From Bordetella trematum (GTDB lineage Bacteria > Pseudomonadota > Gammaproteobacteria > Burkholderiales > Burkholderiaceae_B): 64,000 nucleotides of DNA. The notes below the pieces were generated by a model that made no database searches, was not told where the DNA came from, and saw nothing but the letters and a program-made list of their open reading frames with translations. Made by a program: the position numbers and the translations under genes. This document shows positions 16,825-24,705 of this stretch, one piece after another; the stretch's first letter is position 1, and each line of letters opens with the position of its first letter. The stretch covers positions 267,618 to 331,617 of the forward strand of contig NZ_FKBR01000012.1 in NCBI RefSeq assembly GCF_900078335.1. The letters are read 5' to 3'.

Positions 16825-17397
16825 ATGACCGACACCACCACGACCGATACCGTCACGACCGATACCGAATATGTCGCCGCCGGACGCGATCTCTGGTGGG
16901 AAATCCAGGACTTCTTCTTCATGGAAGCCGATCTTCTGGACACCCGCCAATTCGACGCCTGGCTGGCGCTGCTTCATCCGCAGATCGAGTACCGCATGCC
17001 CCTGGCGCGCAACGTGCGCCGCGACCAGCGCGACCACGAATACACCCGGCCTGGAGAGAGCGCCTGGTTCGACGAGGGCATCGAAACACTCAGTCAACGC
17101 GTGGCCCAGATCAATACCGGCATTCACTGGGCCGAAGAGCCTGCCTCGCGCATCTCGCATCTGATCACGAATGTGCGCGTGTTCGTGCCTCGCGGCGCTT
17201 GCGCCGAGCCCGAGCGCGTCCAGGCGCACTCGCGGTTTCTGGTCTACCAGAACCGCCTGCAGACCGAAACCAACTTGCTGGTCGGCCGGCGCGAAGATCT
17301 GCTGCTGCGCGTCGACGGCCAATGGCGCATCCGCCGCCGCCTGATCCTGTTGAACCAGAACGTGCTCACCGCCAAGGCCCTGACCACCTTCTTCTGA
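16825..17397 (+). CDS. Aromatic-ring-hydroxylating dioxygenase, beta subunit
   Basis: 190 aa, SnoaL/NTF2-like fold. Typical pattern: DLWWEIQDFFFMEADLLDTRQFDAWLALLHPQIEYRMPL, then a conserved ERVQAHSRFLVYQNR and the terminal RIRRRLILLNQNVL. The beta subunit is structural and forms the alpha3-beta3 hexamer with the product of the divergent alpha gene. The frame is open further upstream; ATG 16825 starts an Asp/Thr-rich stretch (MTDTTTTDTVTTDTEY) and is the first sensible start. Lies between hydroxyacid and aldehyde dehydrogenase genes. Confidence 0.88.
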   Translation: MTDTTTTDTVTTDTEYVAAGRDLWWEIQDFFFMEADLLDTRQFDAWLALLHPQIEYRMPLARNVRRDQRDHEYTRPGESAWFDEGIETLSQRVAQINTGIHWAEEPASRISHLITNVRVFVPRGACAEPERVQAHSRFLVYQNRLQTETNLLVGRREDLLLRVDGQWRIRRRLILLNQNVLTAKALTTFF

Positions 17398-17412
17398 ACC
17401 GCACCGCCTGCC

Positions 17413-18867
17413 ATGACACAAAGAGACAGCCGCAGCATGCACGAGAACTTTATCGCCGGCCGGTGGACGGCCGGCGAGAGCGCCAGCCCCAACATCAACC
17501 CCTCCGACCTGCAGGACATCGTCGGTCTGTACGCCCAGGGCAACGCTGCCCAGGTCGACCTGGCGGTGTGTGCCGCGCAGCAAGCCCAGCCCGCCTGGGC
17601 CGCCGCCACCGCGCAGCAACGCGCCGACGCCCTGGACGCCATCGGCATCGAAATCCAGGCGCGCCAGCAGGCGCTGGCCGAACTGCTGGCCCGTGAAGAG
17701 GGCAAGACCCTGCCCGAAGCCCGCGGCGAGGTCGAGCGCGCGGCGCGCATCTTCCGCTTCTTCGCCGGAGAAGCCCTGCGCGTGCCAGGCGAGCGGCTGC
17801 CCATGGGACGCCCGGGTATCGACGTGGAAGTCACCCGGGAACCGGTGGGCGTGATCGGCATCATCACGCCCTGGAACTTCCCCATCGCCATCCCCGCCTG
17901 GAAGATCGCGCCCGCACTGGCCTACGGCAACAGCGTGGTGTTCAAGCCGGCCGACCTGGTGCCGGCCAGCGCCTGGGCCCTGAGCGAGATCATCAGCCGC
18001 GCCGGCCTGCCGGCCGGCACGTTCAACCTGGTGATGGGACGCGGGAGCATAGTGGGACAAGCCATGCTGGAGCACCCCGGCATCCAGGCCCTCTCCTTCA
18101 CCGGCTCGGCGGCCACCGGCCAGCGCGTTGCGCAGGCCGCCGCTGCCCGGCTGGCGAAAGTGCAGCTGGAAATGGGCGGGAAGAACCCGCTCGTCATCCT
18201 GGATGACGCCGACCTGGACACGGCCGTGGAGTGCGCCATCAACGGGGCCTTCTACGCCACCGGGCAACGCTGTACCGCCTCCAGCCGGCTGATCGTGCAG
18301 CGAGGCATCTATCCCCGCTTCATCGCCGCCATGCAGCAACGCATGCAATCGCTCAGGGTCGACCACGCCCTGGCGCCGGACGCGCAGATCGGGCCGGTCG
18401 TCGATGAACGCCAGCTGGAACAGAATCTTCGCTACCTGCAGATCGGCCGAGACGAAGGCGCGCGGCTGCTGTGCGGCGGCGAACGCCTGACGCGCGCCAC
18501 TCCCGGCCACTACCTGAGCCCGGCGCTGTTCGTCGATTGCGACAACCGCCAGCGCATCTGCCAGGAAGAAATCTTCGGCCCCATCGCCGCGGCCATTCCG
18601 GTGGCCGATTACGAGCAGGCCCTGGCCGTCGCCAACGACACCGAGTATGGGCTGTCGGCCGGCATCTGCACTACCTCGCTCAAGCATGCCAGCCACTTCA
18701 AGCGCGCCGCCCAGGCAGGCATGGTCATGGTGAACTGCCCGACGGCGGGCGTGGACTTCCACGCCCCCTTCGGCGGACGCAAGGCTTCCAGCTACGGCCC
18801 GCGCGAACAAGGCCGCTACGCCGCCGAGTTCTACACCACCGTCAAGACCGCGTACACCTCCTGCTGA
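17413..18867 (+). CDS. NAD(P)-dependent aldehyde dehydrogenase
   Basis: 484 aa. Cofactor-binding segment GVIGIITPWNFPIAIPAWKIAPALAYGN, catalytic Glu in QLEMGGKNPLVILDDADLD and catalytic Cys in TGQRCTASSRLIVQ. Similar in plan to succinate- or alpha-ketoglutarate-semialdehyde dehydrogenases, which take acidic aldehydes. ATG 17413 and ATG 17437 (MHENFIAGRW) are both possible; the latter begins at the first family-like residues. In the operon it would oxidise an aldehyde formed after ring attack, with the IlvD-like dehydratase encoded 37 bases downstream. Confidence 0.87.
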   Translation: MTQRDSRSMHENFIAGRWTAGESASPNINPSDLQDIVGLYAQGNAAQVDLAVCAAQQAQPAWAAATAQQRADALDAIGIEIQARQQALAELLAREEGKTLPEARGEVERAARIFRFFAGEALRVPGERLPMGRPGIDVEVTREPVGVIGIITPWNFPIAIPAWKIAPALAYGNSVVFKPADLVPASAWALSEIISRAGLPAGTFNLVMGRGSIVGQAMLEHPGIQALSFTGSAATGQRVAQAAAARLAKVQLEMGGKNPLVILDDADLDTAVECAINGAFYATGQRCTASSRLIVQRGIYPRFIAAMQQRMQSLRVDHALAPDAQIGPVVDERQLEQNLRYLQIGRDEGARLLCGGERLTRATPGHYLSPALFVDCDNRQRICQEEIFGPIAAAIPVADYEQALAVANDTEYGLSAGICTTSLKHASHFKRAAQAGMVMVNCPTAGVDFHAPFGGRKASSYGPREQGRYAAEFYTTVKTAYTSC

Positions 18868-18904
18868 GCCCAGCAGCGCCTTTCCGCCACAAGGACCACG
18901 CCAC

Positions 18905-20650
18905 ATGTCATCCAAGCCGATCTCCCAGCCCGTTCATGCCGGCATGAGCAAAGGGCTCACCAGTTATGGAGACGCGGGTTTTTCGCTGTTTCTGCGCAAG
19001 GCGTTCATCAAGGGAGCCGGCCTGAGCGACGACGCGCTGGACCGCCCCATCATCGGCATTTCCAATACTGGCAGCGGCTTCAATCCCTGCCACGGCAACA
19101 TGCCGCAGCTGATGGAGGCGGTCAAGCGCGGCGTGATGCTGGCCGGCGGCCTGCCGGTGGAGTTTCCGACGATCTCCATCCACGAGAGCTTCGCCGCCCC
19201 CACCAGCATGTATCTGCGCAATCTCATGGCGCTGGATACCGAAGAAATGCTCAAGGCCCTGCCCATGGATGCGGTAGTCCTGATCGGTGGCTGCGACAAG
19301 ACCGTGCCGGCTCAGCTGATGGCGGCTGCCAGCGTCGGCCTGCCGGCCATTCAACTGGTCACCGGCTCGATGCTGACCGGCTCGCACCGGGGCGAGCGCG
19401 TCGGCGCCTGCACCGACTGCCGCCGCTTCTGGGGGCGTTATCGCGCCGAGGAGATCGACGCGGCCGAGATCGCCGATGTCAACGACCAGCTGGTGGCCAG
19501 CGTCGGCACCTGTTCCGTCATGGGCACGGCCAGCACCATGGCCTGCGTGGTCGAGGCCCTGGGCATCGCGCTGCCCGGCTCCGCCTCGCCGCCGGCCGTC
19601 ACGGCCGATCGCATGCGCATCGCCGAGCAGACCGGCCGCCAGGCGGTCAACCTGGCAGGCAGCGCACTCACGCCGCAACACATCCTGACGCCCAAGGCAT
19701 TCGAGAACGCCTTGCGCGTGCTGCTGGCCATCGGCGGCTCGACCAACGGCATCGTTCACCTGACCGCCATCGCCGGGCGCCTGGGCATCGAGGTCGACCT
19801 GGACGCCTTCGACCGCATCGGCAAGGAAACCCCGGTGCTGGTCGACCTGAAACCCTCCGGCCAGCATTACATGGAAGACTTCCACAAGGCCGGCGGCATG
19901 CGCGCCCTGCTGCGCGAACTGCGCCCCCTGCTGCACCTGGACGTCATGACCATCACCGGCCGCACGCTCGGCCAGGAGCTGGACGCCGCCCCGGCCGCCT
20001 TCGGGCAGGACGTCATCCGGCCGCTGGCCCGCCCCATCTATGCACAGGGCGGCATTGCCGTGCTGCGCGGCAACCTCGCCCCCGGCGGGGCCATCATCAA
20101 GCAATCCGCCGCCTCGCCGGCCCTGATGGAGCATGAGGGGCGTGCCGTGGTGTTCGAAAACCTGGAGGACATGACGCGCCGTGTCGATGACGAGGCGCTC
20201 GATATCGGCCCGGATGACATCATGGTGCTCAAACAGATCGGCCCCAAAGGCGCGCCGGGCATGCCCGAGGCCGGCTACATGCCCATCCCGCGCAAGCTGG
20301 CGCGCGCCGGCGTCAAAGACATCCTGCGCATTTCCGATGGCAGGATGAGCGGCACGGCCTGGGGCACCATCGTGCTGCATGTCACCCCCGAAGCCGCGAT
20401 CGGCGGCCCCCTCGCCCTGGTGCGCACCGGCGACCGCATCCGCCTGAGCGTGGCGCGGCGCGAACTGTCGCTGCTGGTCGATGAGGCCGAACTCCAGCGC
20501 CGGGCCGCGGACTGGCGCGCACCCGCCCCCCAGCCTGGCCACGAGCGCGGTTATCGGAAGCTGTATCTGTCCACGGTCACACAGGCCGACCAGGGTTGCG
20601 ATTTCGATTTTCTGCGCCACCCCGAAAACACCGGCAAAACCCCGCTCTGA
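18905..20650 (+). CDS. IlvD/Edd-family dehydratase
   Basis: 581-aa iron-sulphur dehydratase of the group that includes dihydroxy-acid dehydratase and sugar-acid (arabonate, xylonate) dehydratases. Cluster cysteines are visible in GSGFNPCHGNMP, IGGCDKTVPAQ and GACTDCRRFWGRY; GTCSVMGTASTMAC is the conserved core. The catalytic Ser region near the end reads RISDGRMSGTAWGTIVLHV. The NPCHGN and ACTDCRRFW variants fit the sugar-acid branch better than biosynthetic IlvD. It removes water from a vicinal dihydroxy acid to leave a 2-oxo acid. Last gene of the dioxygenase operon, where a cis-diol acid might be its substrate. Confidence 0.87.
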   Translation: MSSKPISQPVHAGMSKGLTSYGDAGFSLFLRKAFIKGAGLSDDALDRPIIGISNTGSGFNPCHGNMPQLMEAVKRGVMLAGGLPVEFPTISIHESFAAPTSMYLRNLMALDTEEMLKALPMDAVVLIGGCDKTVPAQLMAAASVGLPAIQLVTGSMLTGSHRGERVGACTDCRRFWGRYRAEEIDAAEIADVNDQLVASVGTCSVMGTASTMACVVEALGIALPGSASPPAVTADRMRIAEQTGRQAVNLAGSALTPQHILTPKAFENALRVLLAIGGSTNGIVHLTAIAGRLGIEVDLDAFDRIGKETPVLVDLKPSGQHYMEDFHKAGGMRALLRELRPLLHLDVMTITGRTLGQELDAAPAAFGQDVIRPLARPIYAQGGIAVLRGNLAPGGAIIKQSAASPALMEHEGRAVVFENLEDMTRRVDDEALDIGPDDIMVLKQIGPKGAPGMPEAGYMPIPRKLARAGVKDILRISDGRMSGTAWGTIVLHVTPEAAIGGPLALVRTGDRIRLSVARRELSLLVDEAELQRRAADWRAPAPQPGHERGYRKLYLSTVTQADQGCDFDFLRHPENTGKTPL

Positions 20651-20669
20651 GCCGGCAGGCCGGGCGGCG

Positions 20670-21296
20670 CTAGACGCCCAGCTTCTCGCACAGCCGCACC
20701 AGGTCGGCCAGGGACTGGGCCTGCATTTTGCGCATGACGTTGCCGCGCCGCACCTTGACGGTGACCTCGCTGAGGTCCAGCTGTGCGGCGACCTGTTTGT
20801 TCAACAGGCCCTGCGCCACCAGCCGCGCCACGTCGCGCTCGCCCTCGCTGAGCGATTGCCAGCGCGATTGCAGCGCGGCGGCGGCGGCCTCCTGGCTGCG
20901 ACGCTGGCGATCCTGCTCGATGCCCTGCTGAATGGCGTCCAGCAGTTCCTGGTCGCGAAACGGCTTGGTGAGAAACTCGATTGCCCCGCGCTTGATGGCC
21001 TTCACGCCCATGGCGATGTCACCATGGCCGGTGATGAAAACCACCGGCAGGCGCAGCCCCAGCTGCGCCATGCGCTGATGGAAATCCATGCCGCTTTGCT
21101 CGGGCATGCGCACATCGAGCAACAGACAGCCTGGCGCGTCAGCGCGTTCGTGCTCCAGGAACTCGCGCACCGACGCGAAGGTATGCACCGCCAGGCCGAC
21201 CGAGGCCAGCAGATCCTCCAGCGCTGCGCGCATGGAGGTGTCGTCGTCGATGACATAGACCACGGCTTCCGTGGCCCCGCACTGAGATGCCGTCAT
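20670..21296 (-). CDS. FixJ/NarL-type response regulator
   Basis: 208 aa. Receiver domain residues about 10-125: acidic DDD cluster in VIDDDTSMR, phosphoacceptor Asp in GCLLLDVRMPEQSG, and Lys in FLTKPFRDQELLDAI. LuxR-type helix-turn-helix at residues 145-205 (LSEGERDVARLVAQGLLNKQVAAQLDLSEVTVKVRRGNVMRKM). The start overlaps the stop of the upstream histidine kinase gene by four bases, so the two are translationally coupled. This FixJ/TodT-like pairing often controls aromatic catabolism or redox genes; the convergent dioxygenase operon next door is a possible target. Confidence 0.9.
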   Translation of the reverse strand: MTASQCGATEAVVYVIDDDTSMRAALEDLLASVGLAVHTFASVREFLEHERADAPGCLLLDVRMPEQSGMDFHQRMAQLGLRLPVVFITGHGDIAMGVKAIKRGAIEFLTKPFRDQELLDAIQQGIEQDRQRRSQEAAAAALQSRWQSLSEGERDVARLVAQGLLNKQVAAQLDLSEVTVKVRRGNVMRKMQAQSLADLVRLCEKLGV

Positions 21297-22363
21297 GCCG
21301 GCTCCTTGACGTTGGCCGGCAGGCTGAAGCGGAACACCGCGCCGCCGGGCGAATTGGCTTGCGCCCAGATCTGGCCGCCGTTGGCCTCGACAATGCTGCG
21401 GCTGATGCTCAGGCCCACGCCGATCCCCTCTTCCTTGGTGGTCCAGAAGGCCTCGAACAGCTGCGGACTGAGCCCTTGCGGCCAGCCCACCCCGGTGTCC
21501 GCCACCTCCAGCTCCAGCATGCCGTCGCGCCAGCGCGAGGCGACATGCAGGCTGCGACGCGCCGGCGCCACGTCGAGATTGGCCTCGATCGCGTTGAGCA
21601 CCAGGTTGCCGATCACCTGCTGGATCTGCACGCGGTCGGCCAGCGCCGCAGGCAGGCCGGCGGCAAGCTCCGCGCTCAGGGCGATACCGGCGCGCGTCAT
21701 ATCCTCCAGCGAGAGCGTCACGATCTCCCGGACGGCCTCATTGAAATCGAACACGGTGCGCTGCAACGGCTCGCCCTTGGTGAGACTGCGCACCCGCGCG
21801 ATGATGTGGCTGGCGCGCTCGGCATCGTCCTGGATGCGTTGCAGCGCCTGACGCGCCTTCTCCATGTTGGGCGGCTGCTGCGCCATCCAGCGCTGGCAGG
21901 CGCTGCCGCTGGTGACGATGGCCGCCAGCGGCTGGTTGACCTCATGGGCGATCGAGGTGGTCAGGCTCTCCAGACTCTTGGCGCGCGCAACCCGCAGCAG
22001 CCGGGCCTGGGCCTCGTGGGCGGCAGCCCGGGCAGCTTCCATCTTCAGCACCAGCCCGCAGGTGATGACAATGGAAACGATGCTGATGCCCATGTTCACC
22101 AGGCCCACATGGAACTCCCCGTGCGGAGTCATGGCGAAGCTCAGCAGCGTGATGCCGATGCACACGCCGGTCAGGATCACCAGGCCGCGCCGGCTCAGCA
22201 CCCGCGCCACCATCAGGATCACCACGATATAAAACACCGACACCGCCACCTCATAGCTGGTGGTGGTGTCGCAGATGAAGATGGCCGCCATCGCGGCGAC
22301 CATGATCGTCAGGCGCATCGCCCGCAAGGAGCGCGAAGGCGTGGGCGGGTTTTCCAGTTTCAT
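21293..22363 (-). CDS. Membrane sensor histidine kinase
   Basis: 356 aa. Three to four transmembrane helices in residues about 12-105 with almost no periplasmic loop, so the signal is probably sensed within the membrane or cytoplasm. Dimerisation domain with phospho-His in SLTTSIAHEVNQPLAAIVTSG (about residue 145), then N-box QVIGNLVLNAIEA and G1/G2 boxes VADTGVGWPQG and EGIGVGLSISRSIVEANGG. The frame opens at GTG 22378; ATG 22363 (MKLENPPTPS) is preferred. Cognate partner of the response regulator that follows with a 4-base overlap. Confidence 0.9.
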   Translation of the reverse strand: MKLENPPTPSRSLRAMRLTIMVAAMAAIFICDTTTSYEVAVSVFYIVVILMVARVLSRRGLVILTGVCIGITLLSFAMTPHGEFHVGLVNMGISIVSIVITCGLVLKMEAARAAAHEAQARLLRVARAKSLESLTTSIAHEVNQPLAAIVTSGSACQRWMAQQPPNMEKARQALQRIQDDAERASHIIARVRSLTKGEPLQRTVFDFNEAVREIVTLSLEDMTRAGIALSAELAAGLPAALADRVQIQQVIGNLVLNAIEANLDVAPARRSLHVASRWRDGMLELEVADTGVGWPQGLSPQLFEAFWTTKEEGIGVGLSISRSIVEANGGQIWAQANSPGGAVFRFSLPANVKEPA

Positions 22364-22450
22364 ACCTATCCGGGGCACAGAACTCGGGGCGCACCGCGCC
22401 GCAGAGCCTGCCTGCCAAGACTACCATGGGCAGGCAGGCCCTCCTTGCGG

Positions 22451-22753
22451 CTAACGCCACAGCAGCGTCAGCAGGGAAAAACCGCCGCCGCCCAGGTCGG
22501 CCGGGTGCGACTGATGCAGGCGCTGGCGCGCGGCTTGCGGCAACCAGCGCCGCACGGCGCGTTGCTCGCGCAGCGCCAGCGCAGACAGCGCAGCCCCGAT
22601 CGCCGGCCCCGGGAGATCTCCCAGGGCGCGGGCAAAGACGCGCGGCCCCTGCTTCAGGTACAGGCGGCGCAACTCCGGCGCGCGTTGCCGGCCGGCCGCC
22701 TCGTAAAGTTCGCGGGGCAAGGTGTCATGGACAGAAGACTTGTGCAACCACAT
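22451..22753 (-). CDS. Hypothetical protein resembling an MgtE N-domain fragment
   Basis: 100 aa with no signal peptide or membrane helix. The stretch ARALGDLPGPAIGAALSALALREQRAVRRWLP has the repeated helix pattern of the MgtE N-terminal superhelical domain (LPP...AAALLE.L...ER..LL..LP). Similarity is by eye and modest. AAGGAGCCTGCC precedes the ATG. It lies 25 bases after the ATPase-porin fusion gene and is the last gene of the cation cluster. If the reading is right it would be a soluble magnesium-sensing module without a channel; otherwise unknown. Confidence 0.55.
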   Translation of the reverse strand: MWLHKSSVHDTLPRELYEAAGRQRAPELRRLYLKQGPRVFARALGDLPGPAIGAALSALALREQRAVRRWLPQAARQRLHQSHPADLGGGGFSLLTLLWR

Positions 22754-22778
22754 GGCAGGCTCCTTGGAAAGCGTGGCC

Positions 22779-24509
22779 TCAGAAATGATGCGTCAGGCCC
22801 AGCGCCACGCGGCTGACGCGCGGCTCATCGGCGCCGACTGCCGTCTCCATCGCGTAATGCCGGCCGTGGGCGGCAAAGGCATACAGACTGGTGCGGGCCG
22901 ACAACGGGTGCACATAGCCCAGGGACATCACCTGGATGCGCCGCGCCCGTGCGCCGCTGTCCTGCCAGCGCCAGTCCGGCCGCCCCAGCGACCACTGCAC
23001 CTGCAATTCGCCCGCGCCCAATGGCATCCCGGCCCCCACGTACCAGGCGTCCAGCTTGCCGCCATCGATGAACTCGGCCGGCCCCAGGCCTTCCAGACCA
23101 CGCGCCTGCAGGCTGGCGGGCCCCTCGTCACCATCGCGCCCGACAAAGCCATTGCGCTGGCGGCTCCACCCCAGGGCCAGGCGCAGCACCTCCAGGTCAT
23201 AGCTCAGGCCCAGCTGCCAGGCCTGCGGATGACGCCCCTCACTCTGGCCAGCCAGACCGACCCGTCCCATCCTCTCGAAGCTGGCCGCCAGCAGCCAGGG
23301 GCCGCTTTCATAGCGCGCCGCCAGGCTGTAGAGGCCGGTGCGCCCCTGACCGGCCGCGCTCTCGCCCGCATTGGGGCTGTAGCTGCCGCCCAGTTGCAGA
23401 CCTGCCCACAGCGGGCTGCGCCAGCTGATCATGTCGGAGACCTGATAATTGTCGGCCGCCCGCAGCAAGGCGCCCATGCCGAAGTCCTTCCACGATCCGA
23501 CCTCGATCTCCGATACGAAGGCCTGACCCACGGTGTACTGACGCCCCAGCCTCAACTCGCCCAGCGTCGCATTGCCCAGCCCCAGCCAGGACTGGTAGTT
23601 GAACAGCCGTCCGCTGTCCTCGGCCTGCCCGCTCACCAAGTCCAGGCCGCCCTCCAGCGCAAAGCTCGCGTAAGCGCCGCCGCCCAGGTCCTCCTGCCCG
23701 CGCAGCCCCCACAGCGAATCGGTCTGCCCGCCGCTGAGCAAGCCGTTGCGCGTGCCCTGGCCGGACACATGGGTCCAGGCCAGCCCGCTATCCAGCGTGC
23801 CGTACAGAGACAGCGAGGTTTCGCCCAGGCTGTCGGCCGGAATCGCCCCGGCGGTCAGAATGGCCGCCACGCCGCCGGCCGACAACGTACGCAACCGCCC
23901 GACGCCCGCCGCCAGGGCCTCATACAAGCGGGTTCGCCAGGACGGGCCTCGCGCCCGGCCGCGCAGCAGCATGCCCAGTACCGTGGCTTGGCCGGTGGCG
24001 ACCACCAGCGCCACGGCCGAGCCGGCCGCCACCCGATCGCCCATGGCGCTGGCATCCGGCCAGGGTTGCAGAATGGCGCGCTCCAGCACCAGGCCATCGC
24101 TGGACAGCAGACGGACATCGGCCGGCACCCGTTCACCGGCAGACAGACAGATCACGTCGCCGCGCACCAGCTGGTGCGCGGGCACCCGCCGCAAGCCGTC
24201 CGGCAGGTCATAGAGCGCGAACCGGCGTCGCACCGTGCACATGGCATCGCCCAGCCGCAGCGCCAGCCCGCGCAGATCGGCCGCGCTGGCCGGCGGCACG
24301 CACAGGCGGTTGGGACCATGACGCATCAGGCGGCGCAGCACCTCGTCGAACGCCAGTCCTTGCGGCGTGCTGCCCAGCACGGCGAGGCTGTCGGCCGCAG
24401 TGCGGCTGGAAAACTGGCGCAAGGCGCATTGCGCGCGCCGCAGCACCCGCAAAGTGGCTTGCCGGGATACCGGGGCGGAAAACCGCGAGGGGGAGAAAAT
24501 CGCTTGCAT
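22779..24509 (-). CDS. MgtA-type P-ATPase remnant fused in frame to an outer-membrane porin
   Basis: 576 aa (588 from ATG 24545; ATG 24509 has AGAGAG before it). Residues about 38-69 match the cation-ATPase N-terminal domain (LGSTPQGLAFDEVLRRLMRHGPNRL). Residues 109-181 match the actuator domain of MgtA (QLVRGDVICLSAGERVPADVRLLSSDGLVL, then AVALVVATGQATVLGML). Missing are M1-M2 helices, the TGES loop (ILQPWPDAS instead), and the whole phosphorylation half. Residues about 205-227 look like a porin signal peptide (LRTLSAGGVAAILTAGAIP), and 228-576 are a complete general porin: LGETSLSLYGTLDSGLAW at the start and a terminal HHF. The frame is open throughout. How the barrel reaches the outer membrane with 200 extra N-terminal residues is unclear; initiation at TTG 23894 could yield porin alone. 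Confidence 0.85.
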   Translation of the reverse strand: MQAIFSPSRFSAPVSRQATLRVLRRAQCALRQFSSRTAADSLAVLGSTPQGLAFDEVLRRLMRHGPNRLCVPPASAADLRGLALRLGDAMCTVRRRFALYDLPDGLRRVPAHQLVRGDVICLSAGERVPADVRLLSSDGLVLERAILQPWPDASAMGDRVAAGSAVALVVATGQATVLGMLLRGRARGPSWRTRLYEALAAGVGRLRTLSAGGVAAILTAGAIPADSLGETSLSLYGTLDSGLAWTHVSGQGTRNGLLSGGQTDSLWGLRGQEDLGGGAYASFALEGGLDLVSGQAEDSGRLFNYQSWLGLGNATLGELRLGRQYTVGQAFVSEIEVGSWKDFGMGALLRAADNYQVSDMISWRSPLWAGLQLGGSYSPNAGESAAGQGRTGLYSLAARYESGPWLLAASFERMGRVGLAGQSEGRHPQAWQLGLSYDLEVLRLALGWSRQRNGFVGRDGDEGPASLQARGLEGLGPAEFIDGGKLDAWYVGAGMPLGAGELQVQWSLGRPDWRWQDSGARARRIQVMSLGYVHPLSARTSLYAFAAHGRHYAMETAVGADEPRVSRVALGLTHHF

Positions 24510-24553
24510 GGGTCTCTCTGCGATGGGCGCGAGAAGGCCTCCCATGCCTGCAG

Positions 24554-24679
24554 TCAGGATCGGGGAAGGCGGCGTCGTCGCGCCGGGATAAGGAAAGGAT
24601 CGGAGAATCGATACCTGGCGGGGTCGCCTGCTGACCCGATGGCGGGGCCAGCAGGCGCTATCTCGCTGTCTTCTTCCAT
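24554..24679 (-). CDS. Leader-like small ORF with acidic N-terminus
   Basis: 41 codons beginning MEEDSEIAPAGPA and ending in an Arg-rich tail (IPARRRRLPRS), between corA-like gene 3 and the ATPase-porin fusion. CAGGAG lies five bases before the ATG, a better ribosome site than that of the fusion gene. Acidic and proline residues near the start are known from MgtL-type leaders to destabilise ribosomes at low magnesium. A strong hairpin forms inside the ORF (24626-24656). Could be chance, but site strength and place argue for a translated regulatory peptide. Confidence 0.5.
   Translation of the reverse strand: MEEDSEIAPAGPAIGSAGDPARYRFSDPFLIPARRRRLPRS
24626..24656 (-). promoter_or_regulatory. 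Hairpin inside the 41-codon leader-like ORF
   Basis: Perfect 8-base arms (24626-24633, 24649-24656), with a further CCC/GGG pairing possible in the 15-base loop. Ribosome progress through the ORF would decide whether it forms. Confidence 0.5.
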
Positions 24680-24705
24680 GTGGGCTCCTGAAAACGCGGC
24701 CGGCC

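Noticed and set aside
16810-18915. Open frame of 701 codons on the minus strand
   Set aside because: Antisense to the oxygenase beta-subunit and aldehyde dehydrogenase genes, both with catalytic motifs.
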